NCBI GenBank assembly: GCA_030603495.1
Contig: JAUVXR010000002.1
Coordinates: 62,001 to 126,000 of the forward strand
DNA from: a bacterium
GTDB lineage: Bacteria > Armatimonadota > Zipacnadia > Zipacnadales > Zipacnadaceae
Length of the DNA: 64,000 bases
Reading direction: 5' to 3'
Part shown: positions 43,834 through 52,499 of the stretch, in pieces
Layout: the number at the start of each line of letters is the position of its first letter
How positions within the stretch are numbered: the first letter of the stretch is position 1
Program-made: the position numbers and the translations under genes
Notes under the pieces: generated by a model
The model's database searches: none
Told to the model about the DNA's origin: nothing
Seen by the model: only the letters and a program-made list of their open reading frames with translations

Positions 43834-44529
43834 TTATTCGTCGCTTGCGGCCACTGGGCGGGCAGCTTCCGCTTCGGACTCCTCGGCGGGTGGTCCGGGC
43901 TCTTCTGCGGCTTCAGGCGCCTCCGGGGATGATTCGGCCGCTTCCTCGCCTATCTCGTCCTCTACGGCGAGTGCTTCTTCCTCTTCCCCCACAGCTTCCG
44001 GCAGCTGCTCAGCCGACTCCGAGGATGATTCGGCCGCTTCCTCGCCTATCTCGTCCTCTACGACGAGTGCTTCTTCCTCTTCCCCCGCAGCTTCTAGCGG
44101 CCGCTCAGCCGACTCGGAGGCGGCCAGCGCATCGGCCACAGCTAACTCGTCTTCCCGTCCTGCCGCCTCACCCCGCTCTTCCAGCTCTTCGGCGCGCTTT
44201 TCCTCTTCTTTGCCAGAGCGGAAAATGGCCGCCGGATTGGCCACCAATACCCTCCCACGTATTATCCGTTCGTTCAGTCCAAACTCATTCTTGAGAGCCA
44301 GCACAGCCGCGCCGGTGCCCTTGAAGTACAGAATCCGGTAGATGCCGTCGCGGCTGTCGTTGATCTCGTACGCCAGGCGGCGCCGGCCGAACAACTCGTC
44401 TGCCATTACTTCGCCGTCAGCAGCTTCCACGGTGCTTCTGAGTACCCCAACTATCTCCGTCATCTCCTCGTCTTCAACGTCCGGGAGCAAGATATACATC
44501 GCCTCGTAAAGAGTCAGATCGTTTTCCAC
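43834..44529 (-). CDS. rpsF: Ribosomal protein bS6 with long acidic C-terminal extension
   Basis: A 231-residue protein; the S6 core is the first 105 residues (LTLYEAMYILLPDVEDEE, RRRLAYEINDSRDGIYRIL, LALKNEFGLNERIIR). bS6 is normally 95-130 residues. Here about 120 extra residues follow, rich in glutamate and alanine, with two copies of a 32-residue unit (EEEEALVVEDEIGEEAAESS and EEEEALAVEDEIGEEAAESS). GTG 44529 has AGGAGG upstream. The upstream promoter is shared as a divergent pair with the FHA gene. ssb follows by 13 bases. The acidic tail could bind other factors or simply be tolerated at the ribosome platform. Confidence 0.95.
   Translation of the reverse strand: MENDLTLYEAMYILLPDVEDEEMTEIVGVLRSTVEAADGEVMADELFGRRRLAYEINDSRDGIYRILYFKGTGAAVLALKNEFGLNERIIRGRVLVANPAAIFRSGKEEEKRAEELEERGEAAGREDELAVADALAASESAERPLEAAGEEEEALVVEDEIGEEAAESSSESAEQLPEAVGEEEEALAVEDEIGEEAAESSPEAPEAAEEPGPPAEESEAEAARPVAASDE
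43921..44112 (-). repeat. Two tandem 96-bp units inside rpsF
   Basis: Units at 43921-44016 and 44017-44112 keep the reading frame (32 codons each) and are nearly identical over their first 78 bases. Confidence 0.85.
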
Positions 44530-44627
44530 TTAGTCGGTTTCCTCCTATGGCCTGGCGGCTTTGCCCAGATGGACAAAACAGGATAGGGTCGCGAACGCAC
44601 GGTCGGCGACCCCGAAAATCATCAGGT

Positions 44628-44656
44628 ATTATACCACAACCCGGCTCCGCGCGCAA
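44628..44656 (-). promoter_or_regulatory. rpsF-ssb promoter
   Basis: Minus strand TTGCGC (44651-44656), 17-base spacer, TATAAT (44628-44633). The leader to the GTG start is about 95 bases. Confidence 0.65.
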
Positions 44657-44660
44657 CCTA

Positions 44661-44689
44661 GTGACAGCACCCCCGTGTTCTGCTATACT
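44661..44689 (+). promoter_or_regulatory. Divergent promoter of the FHA-rodA-pbpA-kinase cluster
   Basis: Plus strand GTGACA (44661-44666), 17-base spacer, TATACT (44684-44689), about 23 bases before the TTG start of the first FHA gene. Confidence 0.65.
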
Positions 44690-44712
44690 CTTGCCGCTGG
44701 GAGGTAACAGCC

Positions 44713-45366
44713 TTGCTTGAGAAGCTGGAAGCCGCTCTACGGTCGGCGTTAGAGGGAGCGGCCAGGCTGCTGCCGGGCAAACTGCACCCCCTGGAGCTAG
44801 CGGGACAGCTGCGCGTGGCAATGGACAGCAGCCGGGTAGTCTCCACCGAAACCGGGTATGTGGCCAACAGATACCGCGTTCTGCTCCATCAAGAGGACTT
44901 CGAGCCGTTGGCGGAGCTTGCGGCCGACATCGAAGCCCAGTTGGCTCACCACCTACAGGAATACGCAGCGCAACAGGGCTACGGTGGTAGTCCGCGGATC
45001 ACGGTGAAGATCGCCAGTGACGGCGAAGTAGCCCGCGGCTCGGCCAAGGTGACCTCGACGTTCGACCGTTCGCTACTGCCTGCTGAATTGGCAGTAGTAG
45101 GCGGCTTGCCGGCGCAGGTGTTCGAGGTGACCAAGGCAGCAGAAATGGGCCGGTCCGCACAGTGCCCGATTCACCTCCCCGAGCCGAGCGTCTCGCGGCA
45201 CCACTCCCGACTGGAGTGGACCTATCAGGGCTGGCTGCTGCGCGACCTGGGCAGCAGCAATGGCACCTACGTGAACGGCGAGCTGCGGTCTGAACAACTA
45301 CTCAGTGATAACGACCTCATCCAGCTCGGAGACGTTCAATTGCGTTTCAACTGCCGCGTTGAGTGA
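44713..45366 (+). CDS. fhaA: FhaA-like protein: DUF3662 N-terminal domain plus FHA domain
   Basis: A 217-residue cytoplasmic phosphothreonine-binding protein. TTG 44713 is the start, with GGGAGGT eight bases upstream. The DUF3662 (FhaA_N) domain covers residues 1-120 (LEKLEAALRSALEGAARLLP, HPLELAGQLRVAMDSSRVVS, ITVKIASDGEV). The FHA domain has MGRSAQCPIHLPEPSVSRHH and LRDLGSSNGTYVNG, including the G-R-S, S-x-x-H and N-G blocks that hold phosphothreonine. In mycobacteria FhaA links PknB signalling to the lipid II flippase MviN and cell-wall growth. It leads the rodA/pbpA/kinase cluster here. Confidence 0.9.
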   Translation: MLEKLEAALRSALEGAARLLPGKLHPLELAGQLRVAMDSSRVVSTETGYVANRYRVLLHQEDFEPLAELAADIEAQLAHHLQEYAAQQGYGGSPRITVKIASDGEVARGSAKVTSTFDRSLLPAELAVVGGLPAQVFEVTKAAEMGRSAQCPIHLPEPSVSRHHSRLEWTYQGWLLRDLGSSNGTYVNGELRSEQLLSDNDLIQLGDVQLRFNCRVE

Positions 45367-45372
45367 TTACTT

Positions 45373-45930
45373 GTGGGACTTGGCCTGCTAGTGACAATCG
45401 GCAAGTACCTATTTGTTGGGCTGATATACCTGTTCGTCATTGCCATCTTCCGCACACTCATCGTGCAGATCACGGCTGTGACACAGACAATAGCTTCACG
45501 GCGAGCAGCGACTGCGCCGCCTATGCCCCGCCGGCCGCTTCCTCGCCAGCCTGCGCCAGATCCCGCTACTACCGGTGAGCCAGTTGCAGCAGCCCCGCCC
45601 GAAGTGCCGCCGACAGCAGCACCACGGCCGCATATCGCGCGTCTGGTAGTGGTGAAGACCTCGGCAGCCAATCTGGCCAGCGGCTTGAGCTTCCCGCTGA
45701 GCAAGTCAATCAGCATCGGGCGCAAGTCTCACAACGACATAGCCCTGCAGGACCGGTATGTGTCGGCTACGCACGCACTAATCATGGGCGACGAGAGCAA
45801 CCACATTCTGCGCGATTACCATTCCACCAACGGAACGCTGCACAACGGCGCCAGAATCAAGGAGGACGTGGTCCTGCGCGACGGCGACGAGGTCACAGTG
45901 GGCACTACCGTCCTCCGCTACCAGGGCTAA
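45373..45930 (+). CDS. fhaB: FhaB-like membrane-anchored FHA protein
   Basis: A 185-residue protein. GTG 45373 starts 6 bases after the fhaA stop. TM anchor LVTIGKYLFVGLIYLFVIAI, a proline-rich linker (about residues 45-85, PPMPRRPLPRQPAPDP), and an FHA domain with ISIGRKSHNDIALQDRYVSA, THALIM and LRDYHSTNGTLHNG. FhaB (FipA-like neighbour in actinobacteria) binds phosphothreonines made by the PASTA kinase and helps divisome assembly. It sits in the canonical position before rodA, although the PP2C phosphatase that usually follows is missing. Confidence 0.88.
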   Translation: MGLGLLVTIGKYLFVGLIYLFVIAIFRTLIVQITAVTQTIASRRAATAPPMPRRPLPRQPAPDPATTGEPVAAAPPEVPPTAAPRPHIARLVVVKTSAANLASGLSFPLSKSISIGRKSHNDIALQDRYVSATHALIMGDESNHILRDYHSTNGTLHNGARIKEDVVLRDGDEVTVGTTVLRYQG

Positions 45931-46017
45931 CCTGATTCGCGCGGCAGTGCGGCCCGGTCGAACCCTGGGGGAAACCCTCTTCCTCACGAAGCGTCTTGCT
46001 CAAGGAGAGAATTCCTT

Positions 46018-47307
46018 ATAACCGCAGCACGACGAACAGAACTCAGCTTGTTGGTGGTCTGTGGCGCGATAGGTGGCCTGGGGCTGGCGCTGGTGGCGGA
46101 AGCTACGGCTCAGCCGCTCTCCTGGGCCCTGCGCGGTCTGACCCCGGCTGGGGTACTGCTCCTGGCGGCCCTGCTGATGGATCTGGTAAACGGCCACCGT
46201 GACCGTCTGCTGCTGCCGCTGTGCGGGCTGCTGGCCACCCTCAGCGTGGTCTTCCTGACGCGGACCGATGTCTTCCTGGCGATGCGCCAGCTCATCGCAA
46301 TCGTCATCGGCGTCTTCCTAATGGTTGCCATCTATTTCCTGATTGAGGACGTCCGGTCGCTGGGGCGGCTGAAGTACACTGCGGGAGTGTGCGGGGTCGG
46401 GCTATTGGTGGTTACTATGCTGTGGGGCGAAGTCCATCACGGCGCCCGCCTGTGGCTGGCGATACCTCATCTGGTCACTTTCCAGTCCGGCGAGGTTGCC
46501 AAGATCCTGATGGCCATATTCCTGGCTGGATATGTGGCCGAGCGGGGCGAGTTGCTGCGACGCACCGGTATCCGCCGCATGGGAATGCGCCTGCCCCCAC
46601 TGCAGGTCGCCGCCCCGCTGCTGGTGGTGGTGATCTTCTGCCTGGCCATATTCGTGGCCCAGCGGGATCTGGGAGCAGCGATGCTGTTCTTCGGCCTGTT
46701 CGTAGCAATGTTCTACCTGGCTACCGGCCAGGCCAGCTACGGACTATTAGCCACGGTGGTCTTCGGGCTCGGCCTGGTCATCGCCCACCACTACTTCCCC
46801 CACGTCGGCGTGCGGATGAGCAGTTGGCTCAATCCCTGGGCAGACCCACAGGGAGCGGGCTACCAGCCGCTTCAGGCACTGTTCTGCCTTGGCGAAGGCG
46901 GCATCTTCGGGGCGGGACTAGCACACCTGCCGGTCACCAAGCTGCCCGCCGCCGCCACCGACCTGATCCTAGTGGTGATCGGGGCGGACCTGGGGCTGAT
47001 CGGCTCGCTCAGCATCGTGCTGATTTATGCACTGATAGCGCTGCGCAGTTACGGCCTCGCCTGGCAGGCCACCGACCGCTTCGCCAGCCTGTTGGCCGCT
47101 GCGCTGGCGACGGTCTTCTCCCTGCAAGCCCTGGTCATCATGGGGGGAGTACTGCGGGTCATTCCCCTCACCGGCATTACGACCCCTTTTCTCAGCTACG
47201 GGGGCACATCGGTCGTAGTCAACTTCGTCGCCCTCGGCCTGCTGCTGGCGGTATCGCGCGACTGTGTGCCGCAACCGGAACCGACGGAACCAGATGCAAG
47301 AGCTTAG
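46018..47307 (+). CDS. rodA: SEDS peptidoglycan glycosyltransferase (RodA/FtsW family)
   Basis: A 429-residue polytopic membrane enzyme that polymerises lipid II outside the cytoplasmic membrane. About ten TM segments are visible, with the SEDS regions WLAIPHLVTFQSGEVAKILM, LLVVVIFCLAIFVAQRDLGA and the terminal ITTPFLSYGGTSVVVNFVAL. The start is odd: the family's N-terminal RRTEL (here ARRTELSLLVV) lies upstream of the first standard start codon in the frame (TTG 46048), and the only codon at good distance (8 bases) from AAGGAGAG is ATA 46018. I set the start there with caution. The stop overlaps the following pbpA ATG by 14 bases. Confidence 0.92.
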   Translation: MTAARRTELSLLVVCGAIGGLGLALVAEATAQPLSWALRGLTPAGVLLLAALLMDLVNGHRDRLLLPLCGLLATLSVVFLTRTDVFLAMRQLIAIVIGVFLMVAIYFLIEDVRSLGRLKYTAGVCGVGLLVVTMLWGEVHHGARLWLAIPHLVTFQSGEVAKILMAIFLAGYVAERGELLRRTGIRRMGMRLPPLQVAAPLLVVVIFCLAIFVAQRDLGAAMLFFGLFVAMFYLATGQASYGLLATVVFGLGLVIAHHYFPHVGVRMSSWLNPWADPQGAGYQPLQALFCLGEGGIFGAGLAHLPVTKLPAAATDLILVVIGADLGLIGSLSIVLIYALIALRSYGLAWQATDRFASLLAAALATVFSLQALVIMGGVLRVIPLTGITTPFLSYGGTSVVVNFVALGLLLAVSRDCVPQPEPTEPDARA

Positions 47308-48685
47308 CGCCAACATAAGACGACTCGCCGTCCTGATGTTGTGGGGATTTCTGCTGGTATGCCTACTCTTCGGCTACTGGCAGGCCGTCCGCGCTCCGGG
47401 GCTGCGCGCCAACCCCCATAACGAGCAAGCCCGACAACGCGAAAATGCCATCAAACCCGGATGCGTCTACACCGCTGATGGCGAGGTCGTCCTGAGAGCC
47501 GAGAGGATCGCCGACGAGTGGCGGCCTGCCTATCCGCAGGGGGCAGTCTACTGCCATCTGACCGGTTACAACCGCGACACCGGCCTGCAGAAGGCCATGC
47601 GGGAGGTGCTACTGGGCATTGGCGCTTATGAAGACTGGTGGCGCACAGTCCGCTATGGCCCAGGTGGCTTGGACATAGCACTAACGGTCAACAGTAAGGC
47701 GCAGAAGTTAGCCACCATGCTAATGCGCGGCAAGCGAGGCAGCGTGGTGGCACTAGACCCCAGGACCGGGGCAGTGCTAGCGATGGTCAGTGCGCCCGCC
47801 TACGATCCGGCCGTCGTCCTTGAGAATAAGCTGAGCTACGAGATGTTCCGCAACGATCCCAACTCGCCCGAGTTGAACCGGGCACTGCAAGGTCTCTACC
47901 CGCCGGGATCAATCTTCAAGGTATTCACGGCTGCGGTTGGGCTGGACATTGGTCTGGTCGAACCCGAAACAATCTTCGAGTGCAGCGGCGCTACGCGAGT
48001 CTCTGGAGTTCTGGTAAAGTGCCGCAAGCCCAGCGGGCACGGACGGCTGACGCTTTCGTGGGCTCTGGCCGATTCGTGTAATGTGGCTTTTGCCAAGCTG
48101 GCTGAGCAGATTGGGCCGGCGCAGTTCCGCAGCTATCTCAAGAAGTTCCACCTGCTGGACCAATCGGATGTCTCCCTACCCGCTTCTCAGGGGAAGATGG
48201 CGGACTTTGACGCATATAAGGGCGAGAGGGAACTGGCCCAGGCGGCTTTCGGCCAGGGGGCAACGATGGTGACGCCCCTGGCAATGGCCCGTATGACGGC
48301 GACCGTCGCCAACGGTGGCGAGCTTATCCAGCCCTATCTGGTCGCCCAGGTCAAGCGACGCGACGGCCAGATCCTCAGAGAGTACAGCGGGCGCTCGCTG
48401 GGGCAGGCGATAAGTCAGGAAACTGCGGGGCAGGTGGCAGGTATGATGGCCCAAGCTGTCGAAAAGGGCACAGCAAGCAGGATGGCACTGCCCGGCTACA
48501 GTGTCGCAGCCAAGACGGGATCTGCCCAGGTCATGCACGGAGAGCCCCACGCCTGGATGGTAGCCTTCGCGCCAAGGCAAGCGCCACGGGTGGTCGTAGC
48601 GGTAGTTGTGGAGAACGGCGGCGCCGGTGGCACAGTGGCAGGTCCCATTGCCCGTGAGCTGCTCAATACTTTGCTCGCCGAGTAG
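47294..48685 (+). CDS. pbpA: Class B penicillin-binding protein (PbpA-like transpeptidase)
   Basis: A 463-residue membrane-anchored transpeptidase that works with the SEDS polymerase. ATG 47294 gives MQELSANIRRLAVLML with TM anchor LMLWGFLLVCLLFGYWQA. The penicillin-binding motifs are intact: SxxK in YPPGSIFKVFTA, SxN in ADSCNVAFAK, and KTG in SVAAKTGSAQ. The N-terminal pedestal is short, and the protein is smaller than FtsI (over 550), as with mycobacterial PbpA. It overlaps the end of rodA by 14 bases, so translational coupling is likely. The kinase that follows may phosphorylate it. Confidence 0.93.
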   Translation: MQELSANIRRLAVLMLWGFLLVCLLFGYWQAVRAPGLRANPHNEQARQRENAIKPGCVYTADGEVVLRAERIADEWRPAYPQGAVYCHLTGYNRDTGLQKAMREVLLGIGAYEDWWRTVRYGPGGLDIALTVNSKAQKLATMLMRGKRGSVVALDPRTGAVLAMVSAPAYDPAVVLENKLSYEMFRNDPNSPELNRALQGLYPPGSIFKVFTAAVGLDIGLVEPETIFECSGATRVSGVLVKCRKPSGHGRLTLSWALADSCNVAFAKLAEQIGPAQFRSYLKKFHLLDQSDVSLPASQGKMADFDAYKGERELAQAAFGQGATMVTPLAMARMTATVANGGELIQPYLVAQVKRRDGQILREYSGRSLGQAISQETAGQVAGMMAQAVEKGTASRMALPGYSVAAKTGSAQVMHGEPHAWMVAFAPRQAPRVVVAVVVENGGAGGTVAGPIARELLNTLLAE

Positions 48686-48746
48686 AGATTCACCCGCGAG
48701 TCAGCGGCGGGTACGGCCGGAAGTCACAGACCGTGGAGGTGAGAGA

Positions 48747-50606
48747 ATGGAAGGCAGGATAATCGCTGATCGGTACCGGATCGAGAGTCGCATCGGTGAG
48801 GGCGGTCTGGCTGTGGTCTACCGCTGCACGGACGCGACCTTGGACCGCATAGTAGCCATCAAGGTCCTCAAACCTGAGTGGGCCTTGGATGCTGAGGCAC
48901 TGGCGCGCTTTCGTCGAGAAGCCCGGTCTGCTGCCCGACTAAATCATCCCCATATCGTCCAGGTATTTGATACCGGCGTGGATGGTGATGTCCACTATCT
49001 GGTAATGGAGTATCTGCCCGAGCCAAACCTGAAGCAGATTATCACCGAGTACGCGCCGCTGCCATCGCGGAAAGTGCTGGAGGTAGCCGTGCAGGTCTGC
49101 CGCGCCCTGGCCTACATCCATCAACAGGGCCTAGTCCATGGTGATATCAAGCCACAAAACATTCTGTTTACGGACCAGGGCCTAGCCAAACTGTCTGACT
49201 TCGGCATTGCCGCGGCCGCGGGCAGCGAGAGCGACTCGACCTCGGGGATGGTGCTGGGTACCGCCCACTATATCGCCCCGGAGCAGGCGCAGGGCAAGTC
49301 AACAGGGCCGCAGTCGGACCTCTACTCACTGGGCTGCATAATTTACGAGGCTTTCACCGGCCAGACGCCCTTTTCCGGTGAGACTGCAGCCCAAGTAGCC
49401 GCCAAGCACGTTCGCCAGCAGCCACCCTCGCCGCGCATCCTCAACCCGAGCATATCGACCTCCGAAGAGTATCTGATAACCAAGGCGATGACCAAGGACT
49501 TGAGCCGCCGCTACCGCTCCGCCGACGAGATGGGCGCCGACCTGGTCAAACTCGCGTCCGGCCAGGAGTTGGACCGCACCGGCGTGCTGTCCCTGGAGGA
49601 CCAAGCCACAATGCCGATGCGCCCGACGCCAGCACCACCGGAGCCGGCGGCGGCAGGAAGCCAAGCACCCGCACCAGCGCCGCTGCGCCGCGAACCGCAG
49701 ACCGATGCCACTGTAATCTGGAGCACCGTCACCGTAATTGTCCTGGCGCTGGCCGCGCTCGTGCTATTCGGCTGGTTGATGAAGAGAGCCTTCTACCCGG
49801 GAGCCCCGCCCGCGGAGGTGCAAGTGCCCTCGGTCCGCGGGCTGACCGAGGCCGAAGCCCGCCAGCGATTGGTGGACGCCAAGCTCGAGGTTGTCGTCAG
49901 CCGACCCGAGCAAGATCCAACGAAGCCGGTGGGGCAGATCATTGACCAGTATCCGATGGAGGGCCAATCAGTCCCAGTGGGCACAAAGGTGCGGCTCACC
50001 GTCAATCTAGGCGTGGAAGAGGTCACTGTGCCCGACGTGGTGGGGCTGTTGTATCGTCAGGCCGTAGTCAGGCTCGAACAGGCGGGACTGAGTGTGGGAG
50101 AATTGGATGAAAGGCATAGCGACGAGGTTCCCGAAGACAGAATCATTCGGCATTCGTCACACGCCCCGGGCACGCGCGTTGACAAGGGCACGCCAATTGA
50201 CCTGGTCGTCAGTAAGGGGTCCGAGCCAGACGAGCCCGCTGAACCAGCGGAGACGGCCGAGCTCGTCGAGGAACCTATTGAGGACGATGAAGAGTTCGTG
50301 CCCAACGACCCCCATGTCAGCATCAGCGTGGACGAAACCAGCATCTCGGCGGACGGCATGGAGCGCGATTACATTGTCAGTATCACCGTACTGGGCCAGA
50401 AGGAACAGCAGGAGATCAAGGTAATCAAACGCGATGCGACCGGCAGCCCAATAATTGAGCTCAACGAGACGATGAAGCCGGGTCAGGCGAAGGGGCTACG
50501 GATTACCGGCCGCGGCAATACGACCATACAGGTCTACCACGATGGTGAGCTTATCAAGCAAGAGCACTTCACCGTCGAAGCGCCAGTGAGCAACAACAAC
50601 GAGTAA
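48747..50606 (+). CDS. pknB: PASTA-domain Ser/Thr protein kinase (PknB-like), non-RD catalytic loop
   Basis: A 619-residue transmembrane kinase. ATG 48747 follows GGAGGTGAGAGA. The glycine loop IGEGGLAVVYRC, VAIKVLKPEW, LVHGDIKPQNIL, LSDFGIAAAAG and TAHYIAPEQAQ mark the kinase domain; the HRD motif reads HGD, so the activation-loop-contacting arginine is lost. A TM segment (TVTVIVLALAALVLFGWLM) leads to two PASTA domains (VPSVRGLTEAEARQRLVDAK; VPDVVGLLYRQAVVRLEQAG). The end (about residues 500-619) is an acidic linker plus a beta domain of unknown type. PASTA domains sense lipid II or muropeptides. It ends the cell-wall cluster; PstP phosphatase is absent here. Confidence 0.92.
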   Translation: MEGRIIADRYRIESRIGEGGLAVVYRCTDATLDRIVAIKVLKPEWALDAEALARFRREARSAARLNHPHIVQVFDTGVDGDVHYLVMEYLPEPNLKQIITEYAPLPSRKVLEVAVQVCRALAYIHQQGLVHGDIKPQNILFTDQGLAKLSDFGIAAAAGSESDSTSGMVLGTAHYIAPEQAQGKSTGPQSDLYSLGCIIYEAFTGQTPFSGETAAQVAAKHVRQQPPSPRILNPSISTSEEYLITKAMTKDLSRRYRSADEMGADLVKLASGQELDRTGVLSLEDQATMPMRPTPAPPEPAAAGSQAPAPAPLRREPQTDATVIWSTVTVIVLALAALVLFGWLMKRAFYPGAPPAEVQVPSVRGLTEAEARQRLVDAKLEVVVSRPEQDPTKPVGQIIDQYPMEGQSVPVGTKVRLTVNLGVEEVTVPDVVGLLYRQAVVRLEQAGLSVGELDERHSDEVPEDRIIRHSSHAPGTRVDKGTPIDLVVSKGSEPDEPAEPAETAELVEEPIEDDEEFVPNDPHVSISVDETSISADGMERDYIVSITVLGQKEQQEIKVIKRDATGSPIIELNETMKPGQAKGLRITGRGNTTIQVYHDGELIKQEHFTVEAPVSNNNE

Positions 50607-50655
50607 TGGATGTCTACAAGTGTAGGCACAGCATTCCCCAAGGAGTGATGAATCA

Positions 50656-51423
50656 ATGACCAGACCATCGGTGCCAGGATCCGCGGTCATAAGCCTTATA
50701 ACGATTGTGGCCATAGTCTTGCCAATCTACGCGGCCGAGCCGATTGCTGCGGGCGCCACCAACATCGCTGCCGCAGAAAACGGTGGGCATATCGTGGCCT
50801 TCTCCAGCCAAGCTCTGGACGAAAACGGCAGAGTAATGCCGGAGTGGCAGGTAACAAACCTGATTGACGGCAAGCACGTAGTGGGCAACTACACTCCCGC
50901 CGAGTCCTACGGCTGGTCCTCGCAAAGCGCTCCCTCCGAGGAGAATCCCGAGTGGATAATCATTGGCTTTGCGGAGGAGCGAACCCGGCTGCTGCGCCGG
51001 ATCGTGATCGACCCGCAAACTGACGACCCGTCGTTCATCGGCCGGTGGGTGCGGTGGTTCCAACTCCAGGTCTCCACCACTACCCGCGACGGTCCCTACA
51101 AAACTGTGGGCAGCTTCCTGGTGGACAACCGGTCGGTGCAGCAGGCCTTTGACTTCATGCCAGTTGAGGCCCGTTACGTTCGTATCCTTGTCACCACCAA
51201 CCACGGTTCGGACAAATGCGTGGAGATGGGCGAGGTTGCGATATACGAGGCCATCGTGGCCGACAGCGTCATTGACGACTTGATCATCCGCCTGGAAAAC
51301 TTGCTTGGCGAACTCAAGCGCTACCGCGATTTCCAGCTCTACCAGCAGGAGCAACAGAGCCTGGAGGCTGCGACGACGAAGCCTGAGCCGCCTGCGGGCA
51401 CAACCGGCGCCGGCGGCGACTAA
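50656..51423 (+). CDS. Secreted F5/8 type C-like (discoidin-like) protein
   Basis: A 255-residue exported protein. Signal segment VISLITIVAIVLPIYAAEP. Residues 45-200 resemble an F5/8 type C/galactose-binding fold: WQVTNLIDGKHVVGNYTP, SYGWSSQSAPSEENPEWIII, IGRWVRWFQLQVSTTTRDGP and FMPVEARYVRILVTTNHG. The tail is a charged helix (LIIRLENLLGELKRYRDF). AAGGAG is 10 bases before ATG 50656. It lies 50 bases after the PASTA kinase and may share its transcript, so a role in binding the cell wall or polysaccharide is a fair guess. A bidirectional hairpin follows. Confidence 0.7.
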   Translation: MTRPSVPGSAVISLITIVAIVLPIYAAEPIAAGATNIAAAENGGHIVAFSSQALDENGRVMPEWQVTNLIDGKHVVGNYTPAESYGWSSQSAPSEENPEWIIIGFAEERTRLLRRIVIDPQTDDPSFIGRWVRWFQLQVSTTTRDGPYKTVGSFLVDNRSVQQAFDFMPVEARYVRILVTTNHGSDKCVEMGEVAIYEAIVADSVIDDLIIRLENLLGELKRYRDFQLYQQEQQSLEAATTKPEPPAGTTGAGGD

Positions 51424-51466
51424 CCATCCATACAGGTCCTGACTACGCAGCACAGCGCTAAATGAT

Positions 51467-51506
51467 AGCCAGGGTTAGCCGGTGACTATACGGTCTAACC
51501 CTGGCT
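51467..51506. terminator. Strong bidirectional hairpin between converging genes
   Basis: A perfect 12-bp arm (AGCCAGGGTTAG / CTAACCCTGGCT) with a smaller CCG/CGG extension and a short loop. It lies between the F5/8-like gene (+) and the Gfo/Idh-like gene (-). No T-tract, so efficiency is uncertain. Confidence 0.65.
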
Positions 51507-51549
51507 GCGTGGTGGACGTCGGCGCAAGCGGCCCGTGGGGTAGCTGGTT

Positions 51550-52499
51550 CTACCAAGCCTGGCGGTAGATCTCCTCGACCAACTCCATCGTCTTGATCGC
51601 GTCCTCGAACGAGGCAATCGGCTGGGTGCCGGACTTCACGCAGTCAATGAAGTAGCGGTTCTCATCGAAGAAACCGTAGTAGCGGTAGTGCTCATCACTG
51701 TCGGCGAACTGCTGGGCATCGAGCCTCTCAACGAACTCCTCGCCATTGATGTGGATCACAGATTCATAGTCACCATTGATGAAGGCTGAGGCACCGTCGG
51801 TGTGCAGCTCGAACTGGTGGACGCGGGCACCAGCGCGCCAATTGGCCAGCAGTACCCCCACGCAACCGTTATCGAACTGAACCAGCGCCGTGAAGCTGTC
51901 GTCGAAGTCGCAGTGCACTTTCCGCACTGAGCTGGCCACCCGGGTCACCTCGCCGCCGGCCAGCCAGCGCAGCGTATCAACGGCGTGCACGGCATCACAC
52001 GATAGTATGGGCCCTGAGCGTCAGGGTGACACTTGTAGAAGGTAGACACCACCTGCTGGACCCGGTCGCTGTGTGCCAGGACCTTCTCCCGGCAGTGGGT
52101 GAGCACGGGAATGAAGCGACGGTTCCAGCCGACCATGCCGATTACGTCGTTTTTCTCAGCATACCTTGCCATCCACGTAACCTGATGGGCAGTTATGCCC
52201 GGAGGCTTCTCGACAAAGATGTTAAGGCCCATCTCCAGGCAGTCAATGGTCAGGTCGTAGAGGTGGTGCGGCGGCATTATAATGTAGATTGCATCCGGCT
52301 GGGTCTCTTCCACCATTGCTCGATAATCCGTGAAGCGGCCCTCGACACCGTAGCGGTCAGCGGTTGCCTCCAAGCGCTCCGTATTAAGATCGCATATCCC
52401 CACCAGATCAACATCATCCATGTCGGCTAAAGATGGATAATGTACAGCAGTGGCCATACCACCGGCACCAATGAAACAGACTCGTACTTGGTCGCTCAT
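51550..52499 (-). pseudogene. Gfo/Idh/MocA-family oxidoreductase, frameshifted
   Basis: ATG 52499 (MSDQVRVCFIGAGGMATAV, AAGAGGGCCAAC upstream) opens a Rossmann fold with LVGICDLNTERLEATADRYG and the family motif FVEKPPG. The reading continues through MVGWNRRFIPVLTHCREKVL until about 52000, where the frame must shift by one base to reach CDAVHAVDTLRWLAGGEVTR and the C-terminal domain (LLANWRAGARVHQFELHTDG, FFDENRYFIDCVKSGTQPIA). Joined, the protein would be about 315 residues, normal for the family, so one base seems lost. This could be a true mutation or an assembly error. The family oxidises sugar and polyol substrates with NAD(P). Confidence 0.85.

Noticed and set aside
43329..44294. A 321-codon plus-strand frame opposite ssb and rpsF
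   Set aside because: Both opposite genes are certain; this frame is proline/arginine-rich noise from the acidic tail DNA.
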